A stretch of DNA of 40,062 nucleotides from Rhodobacter sp. (lineage in GTDB: Bacteria > Pseudomonadota > Alphaproteobacteria > Rhodobacterales > Rhodobacteraceae), in NCBI GenBank assembly GCA_022824145.1, contig JAJEAY010000074.1:1-40062 (forward strand), in the 5' to 3' direction. Under the pieces are notes generated by a model. That model was not told the DNA's origin. It ran no database searches and saw only the letters and a program-made list of their open reading frames with translations. The position numbers and the translations under genes are program-made. This document shows positions 1-9,285 of this stretch, one piece after another. Every line of letters starts with the position of its first letter. Within the stretch, counting starts at the first letter, position 1.

Positions 1-232
1 TCACAGGGGCTGCCGATGCGGAGGCGTCGGCGCTCCACGAACCGCGGCGGGAACATCCGCGTCCGCTTCTGGCACACGCCGCCCTATTGTTATCCAAATG
101 ATTCGCGTGATTCGCGGCCGGGCGCCTGGCTCCCCAGCCGCATCCCGCACGCGGTCATGGCTTGACCTCGCGCAAGGCAGGGAGCATATGATCATGCATG
201 AAGGCCGAACATGGCCGGGAGCGGCAGTAAGG

Positions 233-556
233 ATGACTGACATTCCATTCGACACCATGGCGACCGCGCGGCTCCTGCGCGACAGCGGAATCGAGGAGCG
301 TCAGGCCGCGGCGATCACCACCGCGATCAAGGATGGCGTAACCGGCGGGGTCGCGACCAAGACGGATCTTGAAAGAGTGGAGTCCGCGTTCAGGACGGAT
401 CTTGAAAGAGCGGAGTCCGCGCTCAGGACCGACATCGCAAGGCTGGAAGCCGAGTTCAAGGCCGAGCTCAGGTGGATGAAGCTGATCGGCGCGGCCGTCC
501 TGGCGGTGCTCGTCCTGCCGTGGCTGGCCGAGCTGGTTTCGGCCACCATGCCCTGA
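233..556 (+). CDS. DUF1640 (CCDC90-like) coiled-coil membrane protein
   Basis: A 107-residue protein with the layout of bacterial DUF1640 proteins: a short N-terminal helical head (MTDIPFDT, then an LRDSGIEERQA-type helix), a coiled coil, and one C-terminal membrane segment (about residues 83–103). The coiled coil holds three consecutive 11-residue units, residues 44–76 (TDLERVESAFR, TDLERAESALR, TDIARLEAEFK), which is a hendecad pattern. The first two units are nearly identical in DNA as well. I chose the ATG at 233 because family members begin with this motif; the frame stays open upstream to an ATG at 98. The molecular role of bacterial DUF1640 proteins is not established. The gene stands alone, with no operon partner inside the window. 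Confidence 0.75.
   Translation: MTDIPFDTMATARLLRDSGIEERQAAAITTAIKDGVTGGVATKTDLERVESAFRTDLERAESALRTDIARLEAEFKAELRWMKLIGAAVLAVLVLPWLAELVSATMP
362..460 (+). repeat. Three 33-bp tandem units coding for hendecads
   Basis: Units start at 362, 395 and 428. The first two differ at only two visible bases, while the third is diverged but keeps the same 11-codon periodicity. The repeat lies inside the DUF1640 coding sequence and lengthens its coiled coil in frame. Confidence 0.8.
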
Positions 557-1170
557 CAGCAGCGTCCTGTCCCGCACGGCGAAACGGCCCCGCATAACCG
601 GTTCCCCCATCACCATCGGACGCCCCTCGCGAGATACGTGTTCGGATCGAGCCGCTGGACCGTGACGGCCGACGCTGCGGGGACGCCTGTCGCGACAGGC
701 GCACAGGCGTCATCGCATGGTTTGCAGGCTGGATTGCTCCAAGGGAGAACGGAACGGGCACATCGAAGGTCAAGGGATCGACCTGGCGATCCTGTAAGCT
801 GTTGCCCTGCCGATGTTCAGCTGCTTGGCGACCTGATGGCGCATTCGTATATAATTCCAAAATGTATGTTCAATGCCGCGAAGCGACCCATCTTCAGTCC
901 GCGGCCGAAAGGACGGAATTTCGGTTAATTCCCATGACGGGCAGGGGCTGGTCCGCAAGTCTTCCGGCGCATGGTTCAATTGACCTGCCTATTCAGACCG
1001 GGTGGGCATCTCAGGTCATCTCGGTTCAGATGCGCCAGCAGCTGTCGGTGGAAACGCTGGCATTGCATGCGTCTGTCGTTCATTGATTGCGGTTCAGCCC
1101 TTCGCGTCACCCGGAAACAAAGCCAGTCCGATCCGGTGCCATTCTGGATCTTCATTAGTTAACTTGCTGT
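557..1170. other. Gene-poor gap with a possible recombinase remnant
   Basis: There is no convincing intact gene between the DUF1640 gene and the exporter. The only protein-like signal is the short minus-strand helix-turn-helix tail described separately. The other open frames are short and have biased, unfamiliar sequences. Confidence 0.5.
770..845 (-). pseudogene. C-terminal HTH remnant of a serine recombinase (tentative)
   Basis: The minus strand reads HQVAKQLNIGRATAYRIARS just before a stop at 770. This resembles the Hin/Tn3-resolvase C-terminal helix-turn-helix (pattern: A..L.IGR.T.YR), which normally lies at the very end of the protein. No catalytic N-terminal domain is readable upstream on the minus strand: the sequence there changes to unrelated residues. 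It is either the tail of a decayed resolvase or a chance match, since the segment is only about 24 residues long. Confidence 0.35.
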
Positions 1171-3459
1171 TCATGCGCGTCCTCTGCTTGCGGCCACCAA
1201 CAGGGCGGGAAGAAGCAGCAGGTCAGCCAGCAATGCAAAAACAATGACGAAAACCGAGAGAGCACCGATATGTTGGTTAATAACGAATTCGGACAGGGTC
1301 ATCATGCCGAAGCCCGCGGCCAACGCGAAAGTCGTGATGATGATTGCGGCGCCCACAACCGAAAACGTCTGTCTCACCGCTTCCTCCGGCGCCGCACCCG
1401 CCCGTCGGCGGTGCAGGTAGTACATCAGGAAATGCACTGTATCATCGACGACGATGCCGAAGGTCATGGTTGTCACGACGGTTGAGCCCAGATTCAGGTC
1501 GCCGAATGTGTGACCCCAGAGCCCGAATGCCAGAACAGCCGGAAGCAGGTTTGGAACCAGACTCACCGCAGCGTGAGGAATGCTCCGCAGAGCCAAGGCC
1601 ATCGTAGCCGAAACCAGAACCAATGCGACGCCGAATCCAATGAGCATCTGGCTGTTATTGCGCTGAGTGATTCGGGCGATGGCAACGGACCCGCCCGTTG
1701 CGCGTGTGGCGGCTTGGGGTAGATTGTCTTCGATCCAGATTTCCGATCGGAGCGCCACGCCGCGAATGTCCCGGCTATGCTCCACCCGCAAAGCGGCTGT
1801 GACGAGGGTCTGTGTGCGATCCGCGTCAAGATAGGACTCCATGACGAGCCCGTCAGGCAGCGGCGTCGCATCGGCCATCAGAAACTGTTCGATACCTTCT
1901 CTGTCATCAGCGATCCGTTGTCCGTCACCGGATCCATCGAGCATTGCCTGGTCCAGCATATCGAGCGCTTCGAAAATGCTTGCGACCGACACGATCTCCG
2001 GCTGGGCCAGAAGCCATCTGTGAAACCTTTCGATGCCATCCAGAAACGCAGGATCGGCAACATTGCGGCCTGCCGGGGCCTGGAACGAAAAACTGATCCG
2101 ATCCGGTCCCGCCAGCTTCTCACCGATCGCCTCGGTGTCCTGTCGGAACGGGTGGCTGCGGTCAAAGTAGCGAACCAGACTGTCGTCGAATCCTATGCGG
2201 AGAATGCCGGTCACCGACAGGACCGCCAATGTCGGGAACGCAAGCAGCCACACCCGCCGGTGCCGAAGCGTCCAGTCGGCCAGCGCAAGCATGGCAGAAG
2301 ATGTGATTGCGCTGTCCACCGACCGACTGGAAGCCGAACGCAGACCGAGGGGTACGATCACCAGCGTAGAAACCATTCCGAACAGAACACCGAATGCGAT
2401 GATGCTGCCCATCTCGCGCAATGGCTGCGAGACGGCGAAGTTGAGGCAAAGAAAGCCGAAGGCAGTGGTCAGGTTCGTTACCGTAATCGCACCGATGTTT
2501 TCCTCCAGCGCCGATTTGGCCGGACAGCTTGCGCCGGCATGTTTCTGCCGGGCCCAGCTCAGGATCATGTGGACGCATGACGCGGCGACAAGCACCGTGA
2601 CCGCCAAAGGGCTGATGGCGGTGCCCGCTGTGAGGCTGACACCGGTCCATCCTGCGATTCCCAGGGTTGCGACGGTGCCGGACAGCACTGATGCCAATGC
2701 GGAAAGAACGCCGGCGGCAGAGCGCAGCATGAATGCCAGCAGCGCAGCCACTGCCAGAAACGACGCAGGCGCCAATGTGGTCAAGTCCTCCCAAGCGGCG
2801 TCCGCCAGGGCCAGCCCACCCTGAATTCCGCTTGTCACATGGACGTCGAATCCGGGAAATTCCGAACGCCAGGATTCCGTCAGTTGACGGAGGCTGTCCG
2901 CAATCTCCTGTCGGGGATCGCCGGGTCTGCCGGACAGGACTACGCCGACCGACAGTCCGTAGGCTGATGCGTCCTCTGACAGAAACCTGTTTCGCATCGC
3001 TCCTGAGGAAAGCGCGAAGGACTTGAACATCGCGGCGGTTTCCGGGGTGATCTCGCCTGTCGCTGGCAGAGCCCGCTCAATGACCAGATCTCCGTCCTCA
3101 AAGCTGAAACGCGGATGGTTTGCAGCTGACACGACCTGGACCGCATGCGGAAGCTGCCAGGCGTCCTCTGTCATTTTCCTCAGCGCATCCAGGGAATCCG
3201 GCTCAAATGCCGTTCCCGATGGCGGTGTCACCATCATCTGGATTCCCGCGGCGCTGGAATAGGTTCTGTCCAGCGTCCTGAGATCCCTGAGTTCCGGACT
3301 GTCGCCGTCAAAGAGCAGTCTGCTGTCAGAAGAGGTTTGGAGCTGGGGAATTCCCGCAGCGAGCGCCGCGAGGCATATCAGCAACGCGCCCAGGATCCAT
3401 CTGCCGTGCCTCATGATCATATGCGCCAGCCGGATTGGGATCGTGGGTCGGACCGTCAT
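1171..3459 (-). CDS. RND/MMPL-family exporter
   Basis: A 762-residue inner-membrane protein with the two-fold RND/MMPL plan. The first membrane helix (about residues 20–38) precedes a large periplasmic domain. A membrane bundle follows (about 220–370), then a second first-helix equivalent (about 405–425), a second periplasmic domain and a final bundle (about 610–755). The motif GIVVDDTVHF near residue 668 is typical of RND helix 4 in the patched/MMPL-like branch. Such proteins export lipids, hopanoids or other hydrophobic molecules using the proton gradient; the substrate cannot be read here. No membrane-fusion or outer-membrane partner lies beside it. It is transcribed away from ileS, with 238 bp between the two starts. 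A start a few codons later (Met14 or Met16) is possible. Confidence 0.8.
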   Translation of the reverse strand: MTVRPTIPIRLAHMIMRHGRWILGALLICLAALAAGIPQLQTSSDSRLLFDGDSPELRDLRTLDRTYSSAAGIQMMVTPPSGTAFEPDSLDALRKMTEDAWQLPHAVQVVSAANHPRFSFEDGDLVIERALPATGEITPETAAMFKSFALSSGAMRNRFLSEDASAYGLSVGVVLSGRPGDPRQEIADSLRQLTESWRSEFPGFDVHVTSGIQGGLALADAAWEDLTTLAPASFLAVAALLAFMLRSAAGVLSALASVLSGTVATLGIAGWTGVSLTAGTAISPLAVTVLVAASCVHMILSWARQKHAGASCPAKSALEENIGAITVTNLTTAFGFLCLNFAVSQPLREMGSIIAFGVLFGMVSTLVIVPLGLRSASSRSVDSAITSSAMLALADWTLRHRRVWLLAFPTLAVLSVTGILRIGFDDSLVRYFDRSHPFRQDTEAIGEKLAGPDRISFSFQAPAGRNVADPAFLDGIERFHRWLLAQPEIVSVASIFEALDMLDQAMLDGSGDGQRIADDREGIEQFLMADATPLPDGLVMESYLDADRTQTLVTAALRVEHSRDIRGVALRSEIWIEDNLPQAATRATGGSVAIARITQRNNSQMLIGFGVALVLVSATMALALRSIPHAAVSLVPNLLPAVLAFGLWGHTFGDLNLGSTVVTTMTFGIVVDDTVHFLMYYLHRRRAGAAPEEAVRQTFSVVGAAIIITTFALAAGFGMMTLSEFVINQHIGALSVFVIVFALLADLLLLPALLVAASRGRA

Positions 3460-3697
3460 TCTGCAGGCATAGACCCTTCACGAAAGTCTGTCGAGAAACC
3501 GCATATGCGCGCCCAGGTGACTATGGACCTTGATCAGCGAGCTTTCTATAAGCGCATCCATGACCATTGTGACCGCTGTCATATCCCGAATCGCAGGCCC
3601 GGCGCTCTGAATTTTGAGTTGCCGGGATCAGGGCGCGACCAGTTCGGCGCCGAACCTGAAAGAGTCCATGACAATCCGCCCAACGAGGACAATAGGC

Positions 3698-6619
3698 ATG
3701 TGTGCCGATAAGCCTGACTACAGAGATACGCTCAACCTACCGGTCACGAAGTTTCCGATGCGCGCGGGACTGCCCAAGCGCGAGCCCGCCTGGCTGGAGC
3801 GCTGGGAAAGGATCGAGGTCTACAAGCGGCTGCGGGAATCCGCAGGAGACCGTGAACCCTTCATCCTTCATGATGGCCCGCCCTATGCGAACGGTCACCT
3901 GCATATCGGGCATGCGCTGAACAAGATACTCAAGGACATGGTGGTCCGCTCACAGCAGATGATGGGCGGGGACAGCCGTTATGTTCCTGGCTGGGACTGC
4001 CACGGTCTGCCGATTGAGTGGAAGATCGAGGAGCGGTACCGCGCCAAAGGAAAGGACAAGGACGAAGTCGATGTCGTAAGTTTTCGCCAGGAATGCCGTA
4101 GGTTCGCCGAAGGCTGGATCGACATCCAGCGAGATGAATTCAAGCGTTTGGGCGTCACAGGAAAATGGAATGATCCTTACCTGACGATGGACTTCCACGC
4201 CGAACGCGTGATCGCGGAGGAATTCCAGAAGTTCCTGATGAACGGCACACTGTATCAAGGATCCAAACCTGTCCTGTGGTCGCCGGTGGAGAAAACAGCG
4301 CTTGCCGAGGCCGAGGTGGAGTATCACGACAAGGAGAGCTTCACGATCTGGGTTCTGTTTCGGGTCGATCACTCGGACCATCCGCTCATTTCGGGCGCGA
4401 AAGTGGTGATCTGGACCACGACACCTTGGACAATCCCGTCAAACCGCGGCGTGGTGTTCAATGACAATGTGTCCTACGGAGTCTACGAGGTAACGGGTCG
4501 GCCGCAGGAATGCTGGGCTAGGATTGGCCATAGATACATTCTGGCCGACCGGCTGGCTCCAGGCGTCTTCGCCCAAGCGCGGCTTGATGAATCGATGTAC
4601 CGTCGGCTTGGCGGCGCCCCTGTCAAGGAACTCGCGAAAGTAAGGCTCCGGCACCCGCTGGCGGAAGTCGAAGGAGCACAGGGCGAATGGGACGAGCCGC
4701 GTGACTTCCGGCACGCTCCTTTTGTCAACGACGAGGAGGGCACCGGGTTCGTGCATTGCGCTCCATCACATGGGATGGAGGAGTTCGAACTATATCGCGA
4801 TGCCGGGATGCTCTCCGAAGTGATCACTTACAATGTCGAGGAGGACGGTCGTTTCCGCGAGGATCTTCCTCTGTTCGGCGGCGCCCGCATTCTCAGGCCG
4901 AACGGCAAGGAGGGCGATGCGAACGCAAAGGTCATCGACGCGCTGGTGAGCGCCCGGGGACTTCTTGCGCGCGGAAGGCTGAAACACAGTTATCCGCATT
5001 CCTGGCGATCCAAGGCGCCACTGATCTACCGCAACACGCCGCAATGGTTCGCCGCCATTGACAGGCCCGTCGGTGACGGGAAGGACGAATTCGGAACAAC
5101 GATCCGGGAACGTGCGCTGGCCTCGATTGACGGTCTTGTGCAATGGACTCCCAGAACCGGCCGAAACAGACTGCATTCGATGATCGGATCAAGACCCGAC
5201 TGGGTGCTGTCGCGCCAGCGCGCCTGGGGGGTTCCGCTGTCGTGTTTCACGAAGAAAGGCGCACGTCCGGATGATCCTGACTTTCTTCTGCGCGACCCTG
5301 CGGTCAACGCCAGAATACTTGACGCATTCGAAACGGAAGGCGCGGACGCCTGGTACAGGCCCGGCGCGAAGGAGCGGTTCCTCGGAGTTGACCACGATCC
5401 CGACGGATATGAGCAGGTGTTCGATATTCTGGATGTCTGGTTCGATTCCGGCTCGACCCATGCCTTCGCACTGAGGGACCGGGCGGACGGAACGTCTGAC
5501 GGTATCGCGGATCTGTATCTGGAAGGCACCGACCAGCACCGTGGCTGGTTCCACTCGTCAATGCTTCAGGCCTGCGGAACCATGGGACGTGCACCTTATC
5601 GCGGTGTGCTGACCCATGGGTTCACGCTCGACGAAAAAGGCAACAAGATGTCCAAGTCGTTGGGCAACACGATTGGACCAGATGAAGTGATCAGGCAGTA
5701 TGGCGCTGATATCCTGCGTCTTTGGGTGGCCCAGACGGATTATACCGGCGATCAGCGCATCGGACCCGAGATCCTGAAAGGCGTGGCGGACAGCTACCGC
5801 CGTTTACGCAACACACTGCGTTACATTCTCGGAAACCTGCACTGGTTCACTGAAGACCAAAGAGTTGAGCCATCGGAGATGCCGGAACTTGAGCGATGGG
5901 TGCTGCACAGGCTGGCTGAGCTCGACCACCGGGTGCGGACCGGATATGCAGCTTACGATTTTCAGGGAGTGTTCCGAGCTCTGTTTGACTTTGCGACGGT
6001 CGACCTGTCCAGTTTCTATTTCGACATTCGGAAGGACGCGGTCTATTGCGACGGGAATTCGCTGCGGGCCAGATCCGCCCGCACAGTTCTGGATATCCTT
6101 TTCTATCGGCTAACCACATGGTTCGCGCCGATTCTCGTGTTCACGATGGAAGAGGTATGGCTGGAAAGGCACTCTGGGGAAAATTCGTCCGTTCACCTTG
6201 TCGACATGCCAGCTACTCCGGCGGATTGGCTTGACGAACCGCTTGCACGGAAATGGGAAGCGGTTCGAAAAGTGCGTTCCGTGGTCACCGGTGCGTTGGA
6301 GATCAGGCGTCAAGGCAAGGTGATTGGTTCTTCGCTTGAGGCGGCGCCGGTGGTGCACGCTGAAGACCCTGAGACGCTGCAGGCGGTGAAGTCGGTTGAT
6401 TTTGACGATGTCTGCATCACCTCTGCGATCGCACTGACATCCGATCCGATGCCGCAGGAGGCGTTCCGGCTTCCCGATGTTGAAGGCGTCGGTGTGGTAT
6501 TCGAATCCGCGGACGGCACGAAATGCCTGCGCTGCTGGAAAATCCTTCCCGATGTGGGAAGGCATTCGCATCAGGGAGTCTGCGGTCGCTGCGATGAAGC
6601 GCTCGGCAAAATTGCGTAG
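3698..6619 (+). CDS. ileS: Isoleucyl-tRNA synthetase
   Basis: This class I synthetase charges tRNA-Ile in the cytoplasm and edits valine. The protein has 973 residues. The HIGH signature is at residues 69–72 in the context YANGHLHIGHALNK, and KMSKS is at 650–654. An insertion editing domain lies between them with WTTTPWT and the GTGFVHCAPSHG block. The C-terminus carries a zinc knuckle with Cys943, Cys946, Cys962 and Cys965 (CLRC…CGRC), as in the eubacterial zinc-containing form. The ATG at 3698 has GAGGA eight bases upstream and starts the usual MCADKPDYRDTLNLP N-terminus. An open frame runs back to 3614 but adds unrelated residues. No T-box leader is seen. Confidence 0.97.
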   Translation: MCADKPDYRDTLNLPVTKFPMRAGLPKREPAWLERWERIEVYKRLRESAGDREPFILHDGPPYANGHLHIGHALNKILKDMVVRSQQMMGGDSRYVPGWDCHGLPIEWKIEERYRAKGKDKDEVDVVSFRQECRRFAEGWIDIQRDEFKRLGVTGKWNDPYLTMDFHAERVIAEEFQKFLMNGTLYQGSKPVLWSPVEKTALAEAEVEYHDKESFTIWVLFRVDHSDHPLISGAKVVIWTTTPWTIPSNRGVVFNDNVSYGVYEVTGRPQECWARIGHRYILADRLAPGVFAQARLDESMYRRLGGAPVKELAKVRLRHPLAEVEGAQGEWDEPRDFRHAPFVNDEEGTGFVHCAPSHGMEEFELYRDAGMLSEVITYNVEEDGRFREDLPLFGGARILRPNGKEGDANAKVIDALVSARGLLARGRLKHSYPHSWRSKAPLIYRNTPQWFAAIDRPVGDGKDEFGTTIRERALASIDGLVQWTPRTGRNRLHSMIGSRPDWVLSRQRAWGVPLSCFTKKGARPDDPDFLLRDPAVNARILDAFETEGADAWYRPGAKERFLGVDHDPDGYEQVFDILDVWFDSGSTHAFALRDRADGTSDGIADLYLEGTDQHRGWFHSSMLQACGTMGRAPYRGVLTHGFTLDEKGNKMSKSLGNTIGPDEVIRQYGADILRLWVAQTDYTGDQRIGPEILKGVADSYRRLRNTLRYILGNLHWFTEDQRVEPSEMPELERWVLHRLAELDHRVRTGYAAYDFQGVFRALFDFATVDLSSFYFDIRKDAVYCDGNSLRARSARTVLDILFYRLTTWFAPILVFTMEEVWLERHSGENSSVHLVDMPATPADWLDEPLARKWEAVRKVRSVVTGALEIRRQGKVIGSSLEAAPVVHAEDPETLQAVKSVDFDDVCITSAIALTSDPMPQEAFRLPDVEGVGVVFESADGTKCLRCWKILPDVGRHSHQGVCGRCDEALGKIA

Positions 6620-6725
6620 AGCCCGTGTTTGAGGGTTGCCGTGGAAGGCCGCCGTCGGCAGTGCACGGAATCGATTTCCCGGTGTGCACCTTCCAAATGT
6701 GTCGGGTTGCCGTTGGAAGATCCCA

Positions 6726-7247
6726 ATGAGGACGGTGCCTGCCGGTTCCGGAGTTGGCCAGGTTAACCGGGAAGGTCGCACGAACGGAATTCCATCCTGG
6801 TTCACCGTCGATTGCCCCCTCGGCCCGCTTACGCTGACTGCTGAGAACGGAGCGGTGACCAATGTCGACTGGGGGCGCGGTTGTGCGGTGCCTGCGGATG
6901 GCGTTCTGATGGAGGCGGCGAGACAGGTCGACGAGTATTTCAGGCGCGCCAGGAAAGAATTCGACCTGCCTCTGGCACCAGCAGGGTCCGAATTCCAGCG
7001 GTCGGTTTGGGACGCCTTGCTAAGGATCCCGTTTGGCCAGACCTGCACCTACGGCAGGATCGCCCGTGAATTAGGCGCTCCGCCGCAGGCTGTGGGGCAG
7101 GCCTGCGGCCGCAACCCGATTCCCATCCTCATCCCTTGCCACCGAGTGACTTCCTCGACAGGCTTGGGCGGCTATTCGGGTTTTGGTGGAGTTGAAACCA
7201 AGGTGGAGCTCCTGAGACTCGAAGGCGCGGCCTCTATGCTGTTATGA
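6726..7247 (+). CDS. ogt: Methylated-DNA–protein-cysteine S-methyltransferase
   Basis: This suicide DNA-repair protein transfers the methyl group from O6-methylguanine or O4-methylthymine to its own cysteine. The 173-residue length is usual for Ogt-type proteins without the Ada regulatory domain. The acceptor motif PCHRV is at residues 137–141 with Cys138. The preceding GQTCTYGRIA and AVGQACGRNPIPILI stretches are the conserved DNA-binding and active-site segments. The ATG at 6726 has GGAAGA a few bases upstream; the frame is open further back without family similarity. It sits 106 bp after ileS on the same strand and may be cotranscribed, although the two functions are unrelated. Confidence 0.93.
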   Translation: MRTVPAGSGVGQVNREGRTNGIPSWFTVDCPLGPLTLTAENGAVTNVDWGRGCAVPADGVLMEAARQVDEYFRRARKEFDLPLAPAGSEFQRSVWDALLRIPFGQTCTYGRIARELGAPPQAVGQACGRNPIPILIPCHRVTSSTGLGGYSGFGGVETKVELLRLEGAASMLL

Positions 7248-7281
7248 GCGGACGGCGACGACTCAGTGCAGATGTCAGCAG

Positions 7282-7314
7282 TACATGCCGTTTGAAGCCT
7301 TTTTTGGGCATGTA
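7282..7314. terminator. Inverted repeat between convergent ogt and pcs
   Basis: Perfect 8-bp arms (TACATGCC at 7282–7289, GGCATGTA at 7307–7314) flank a 17-base loop. It lies 35 bp after the ogt stop, in a gap shared with convergent pcs. The loop is long and no T-tract follows on either strand, so a terminator role is only a guess. Confidence 0.25.
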
Positions 7315-7490
7315 TCCGTGCATTGGCCGACGGGCAGCTGAACTCACTCCGGCATCCGGTGTTGCCATGTAAATGGCAGGCTGACTCCGCCCGATCCGTT
7401 CGTAACCTGCTGCCATCAAGGGGAATCCCTGTTCGGCAACCTCATGAAGTTCCGTCTTGGGAAAATGGAAGTATAGAGTTGGCGCTCTCC

Positions 7491-8189
7491 TTATTCGCGT
7501 TGCCGTTCAGGAATAGCCTGCTGCACCAGTCCCGCGAACAAAAGATAGAGCGATGTCACAGTGAGACCCCAATGTGCCCAGCTCTGCGGGTGGAAATCCA
7601 CCCAGGCTGCCCAAGCCGCGAAAAACGTCCAGGCCAAAGCTATTGGAAGCGAAACCGAACGCCATCGTTCGGTGCGTATCGGGTGAATGAATCTCAGCGG
7701 CGTGAACATCGCAACCGCCAGTACCGCCACGATCGTCAGAATGACCCAGAAATCCGGCTTAAGCGCAAACATAACGATCACCACCATGTTCCAGCATCCG
7801 GGAAATCCGGCAAAGGAATTGTCTTTGGTCTTCATACGGGTGTCGGCGAAATAGATAACGGACGCGAAGGTGATCAGAATGATCGCGGTCCAGCCCGTCC
7901 AGCCCGGAAGGAGACCCGACTTGAACAGCGCATATGCCGGGATGAACACATATGTAAGGTAGTCGATGATCAGGTCCATCAGGACGCCGTCGTACTGCGG
8001 CGCATTGGACTTGACTTGGAATTTGCGTGCCAGCGGACCGTCCAGGCCATCGACTGCGAAGGCCACGACCAGCCAGACAAACATGAGTCCCCATTTCTCC
8101 TCAACCGCTGCGAGCATGGCCAGCATCGCGAACACGGCGCCGGAGGCGGTAAGGAAATGAACGAACAGTGCCTTGAAACGATCTGTCAT
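7491..8189 (-). CDS. pcs: Phosphatidylcholine synthase
   Basis: This inner-membrane CDP-alcohol phosphotransferase condenses CDP-diacylglycerol directly with choline to make phosphatidylcholine, a pathway found in many plant- or host-associated and marine alphaproteobacteria. The 232-residue protein has about eight membrane helices. It carries the Pcs form of the family motif, DG-x2-AR-x12-G-x3-D-x3-D, with Asp50, Gly51, Ala54, Arg55, Gly68, Asp72 and Asp76. The 12-residue spacing separates Pcs from ordinary phosphatidylglycerophosphate and phosphatidylserine synthases. It implies that the cell can obtain choline. The gene is monocistronic in appearance, convergent with ogt and about 140 bp from the end of xerC. 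Confidence 0.93.
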   Translation of the reverse strand: MTDRFKALFVHFLTASGAVFAMLAMLAAVEEKWGLMFVWLVVAFAVDGLDGPLARKFQVKSNAPQYDGVLMDLIIDYLTYVFIPAYALFKSGLLPGWTGWTAIILITFASVIYFADTRMKTKDNSFAGFPGCWNMVVIVMFALKPDFWVILTIVAVLAVAMFTPLRFIHPIRTERWRSVSLPIALAWTFFAAWAAWVDFHPQSWAHWGLTVTSLYLLFAGLVQQAIPERQRE

Positions 8190-8331
8190 GAAACTGTCAT
8201 GGATGATTTCCGGCCATGGTGCAATTGACTTGGGCGCGGCGTGCCGTCAGCTTGCCTGCAGGCACCGATGACCGTGACTTCGGCATCCGGTCAGGGCCGG
8301 CCTTGGCCTTGGTTGCGAACGAACTGTTCTT

Positions 8332-9285
8332 TCACTGCCCCGCACGCGGATGGGCAGCTTCATAGACTTCCATCAACCGCTCGGTGCTGACTGACGTGTA
8401 CGCCTGTGTTGTGGAGAGGGTGCTGTGGCCCAGAAGTTCCTGGATCGCGCGAAGGTCGGCCCCCGCTGCCAGCAGGTGCGTTGCGAAGCTGTGCCGCATA
8501 GCATGGGGAGTTGCGGTAGCCGGAAGGCCCAGCTGCATTCGCGCCGCCTGTACAGCCTTTTGTACTGGACGGGGTCCAAGCCGGCCGCCGCGTACGCCAC
8601 GAAAGAGCGGCGCTCCGGTCTTGACAGGGTAGGGACACAGACGAACGTAATCGTCCACTGCAAGCCGCCCTACCGGAAGAACCGGCACTATCCGTTCCTT
8701 GCCGCCTTTGCCGACAACGCGCAGGATCTCCTCAATCGGATAGTCGGCGCCTGTCAGGTCAAGCGTCTCTGAAATTCTAAGGCCGCAGCCGTAGAGAAGG
8801 GTCAAAATCGCAGTATCACGAGCCGCAATCCAGCTTTCTCTGGACTGCAGTTCAACCGTATCGATCATTCCCCGCGCGGCTTCTTCCGAAAGCGGGCGTG
8901 GGAGCTTTTTCTCGAAGCGCGGACTCTTGGTCGAAAGAACCGCGGTGGCGTCGAATCCCTCTCTGTGCGCAAGCCAGGCAGTGAAGTTCTTCACCGCAGA
9001 CAGCGCCCGGGCCAGCGAACGTGCCGAGACCCCACGTCCGCGCTCCGATGCCATCCAGGAGCGCATATCGGAGATGCCGACTCTTTCAAGCTGTGTCAGT
9101 CCGGACGTGTCGCCGAAATGCCTCGACATGAAGGCAAGATAGCCGTTTACGTCGCGCCGATAGGCGTCCAGCGTGTTTGGAGCCAAACCGTCAACACCTC
9201 TGAGCCAATTCAGCCAAGCATCCAGAACGTTGACCAAGGCAGCGGAGATTGTGATCTGGCTCTCGGCGGAGGTATCTGTGTTCAC
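8332..9285 (-). CDS. xerC: Tyrosine recombinase XerC
   Basis: XerC works with XerD at the chromosomal dif site to resolve dimers at division. The 317-residue protein has the N-terminal SAM-like core-binding domain (about residues 20–115) and a C-terminal catalytic domain. All catalytic residues are visible: Arg170 (GCGLRISE), Lys193 (VGKGGKER), His261 and Arg264 (HAMRHSFATH), His287 (LLGHS) and Tyr296. The start is GTG at 9285, overlapping the DUF484 stop in GTGA, so the two are translationally coupled. The DUF484–xerC pair is widespread in proteobacteria. This context favours the housekeeping XerC over an integrase of a mobile element. Confidence 0.93.
   Translation of the reverse strand: MNTDTSAESQITISAALVNVLDAWLNWLRGVDGLAPNTLDAYRRDVNGYLAFMSRHFGDTSGLTQLERVGISDMRSWMASERGRGVSARSLARALSAVKNFTAWLAHREGFDATAVLSTKSPRFEKKLPRPLSEEAARGMIDTVELQSRESWIAARDTAILTLLYGCGLRISETLDLTGADYPIEEILRVVGKGGKERIVPVLPVGRLAVDDYVRLCPYPVKTGAPLFRGVRGGRLGPRPVQKAVQAARMQLGLPATATPHAMRHSFATHLLAAGADLRAIQELLGHSTLSTTQAYTSVSTERLMEVYEAAHPRAGQ

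Noticed and set aside
3460-3697. The ileS leader examined for a T-box or other riboswitch
   Set aside because: No T-box core sequence, specifier stem or antiterminator was recognisable, and T-boxes are not expected in this lineage.
8332-9285. Tyrosine recombinase considered as a mobile-element integrase
   Set aside because: Its coupling to DUF484 and fsa, its length and its catalytic motifs fit housekeeping XerC; no attachment repeats or phage genes are nearby.
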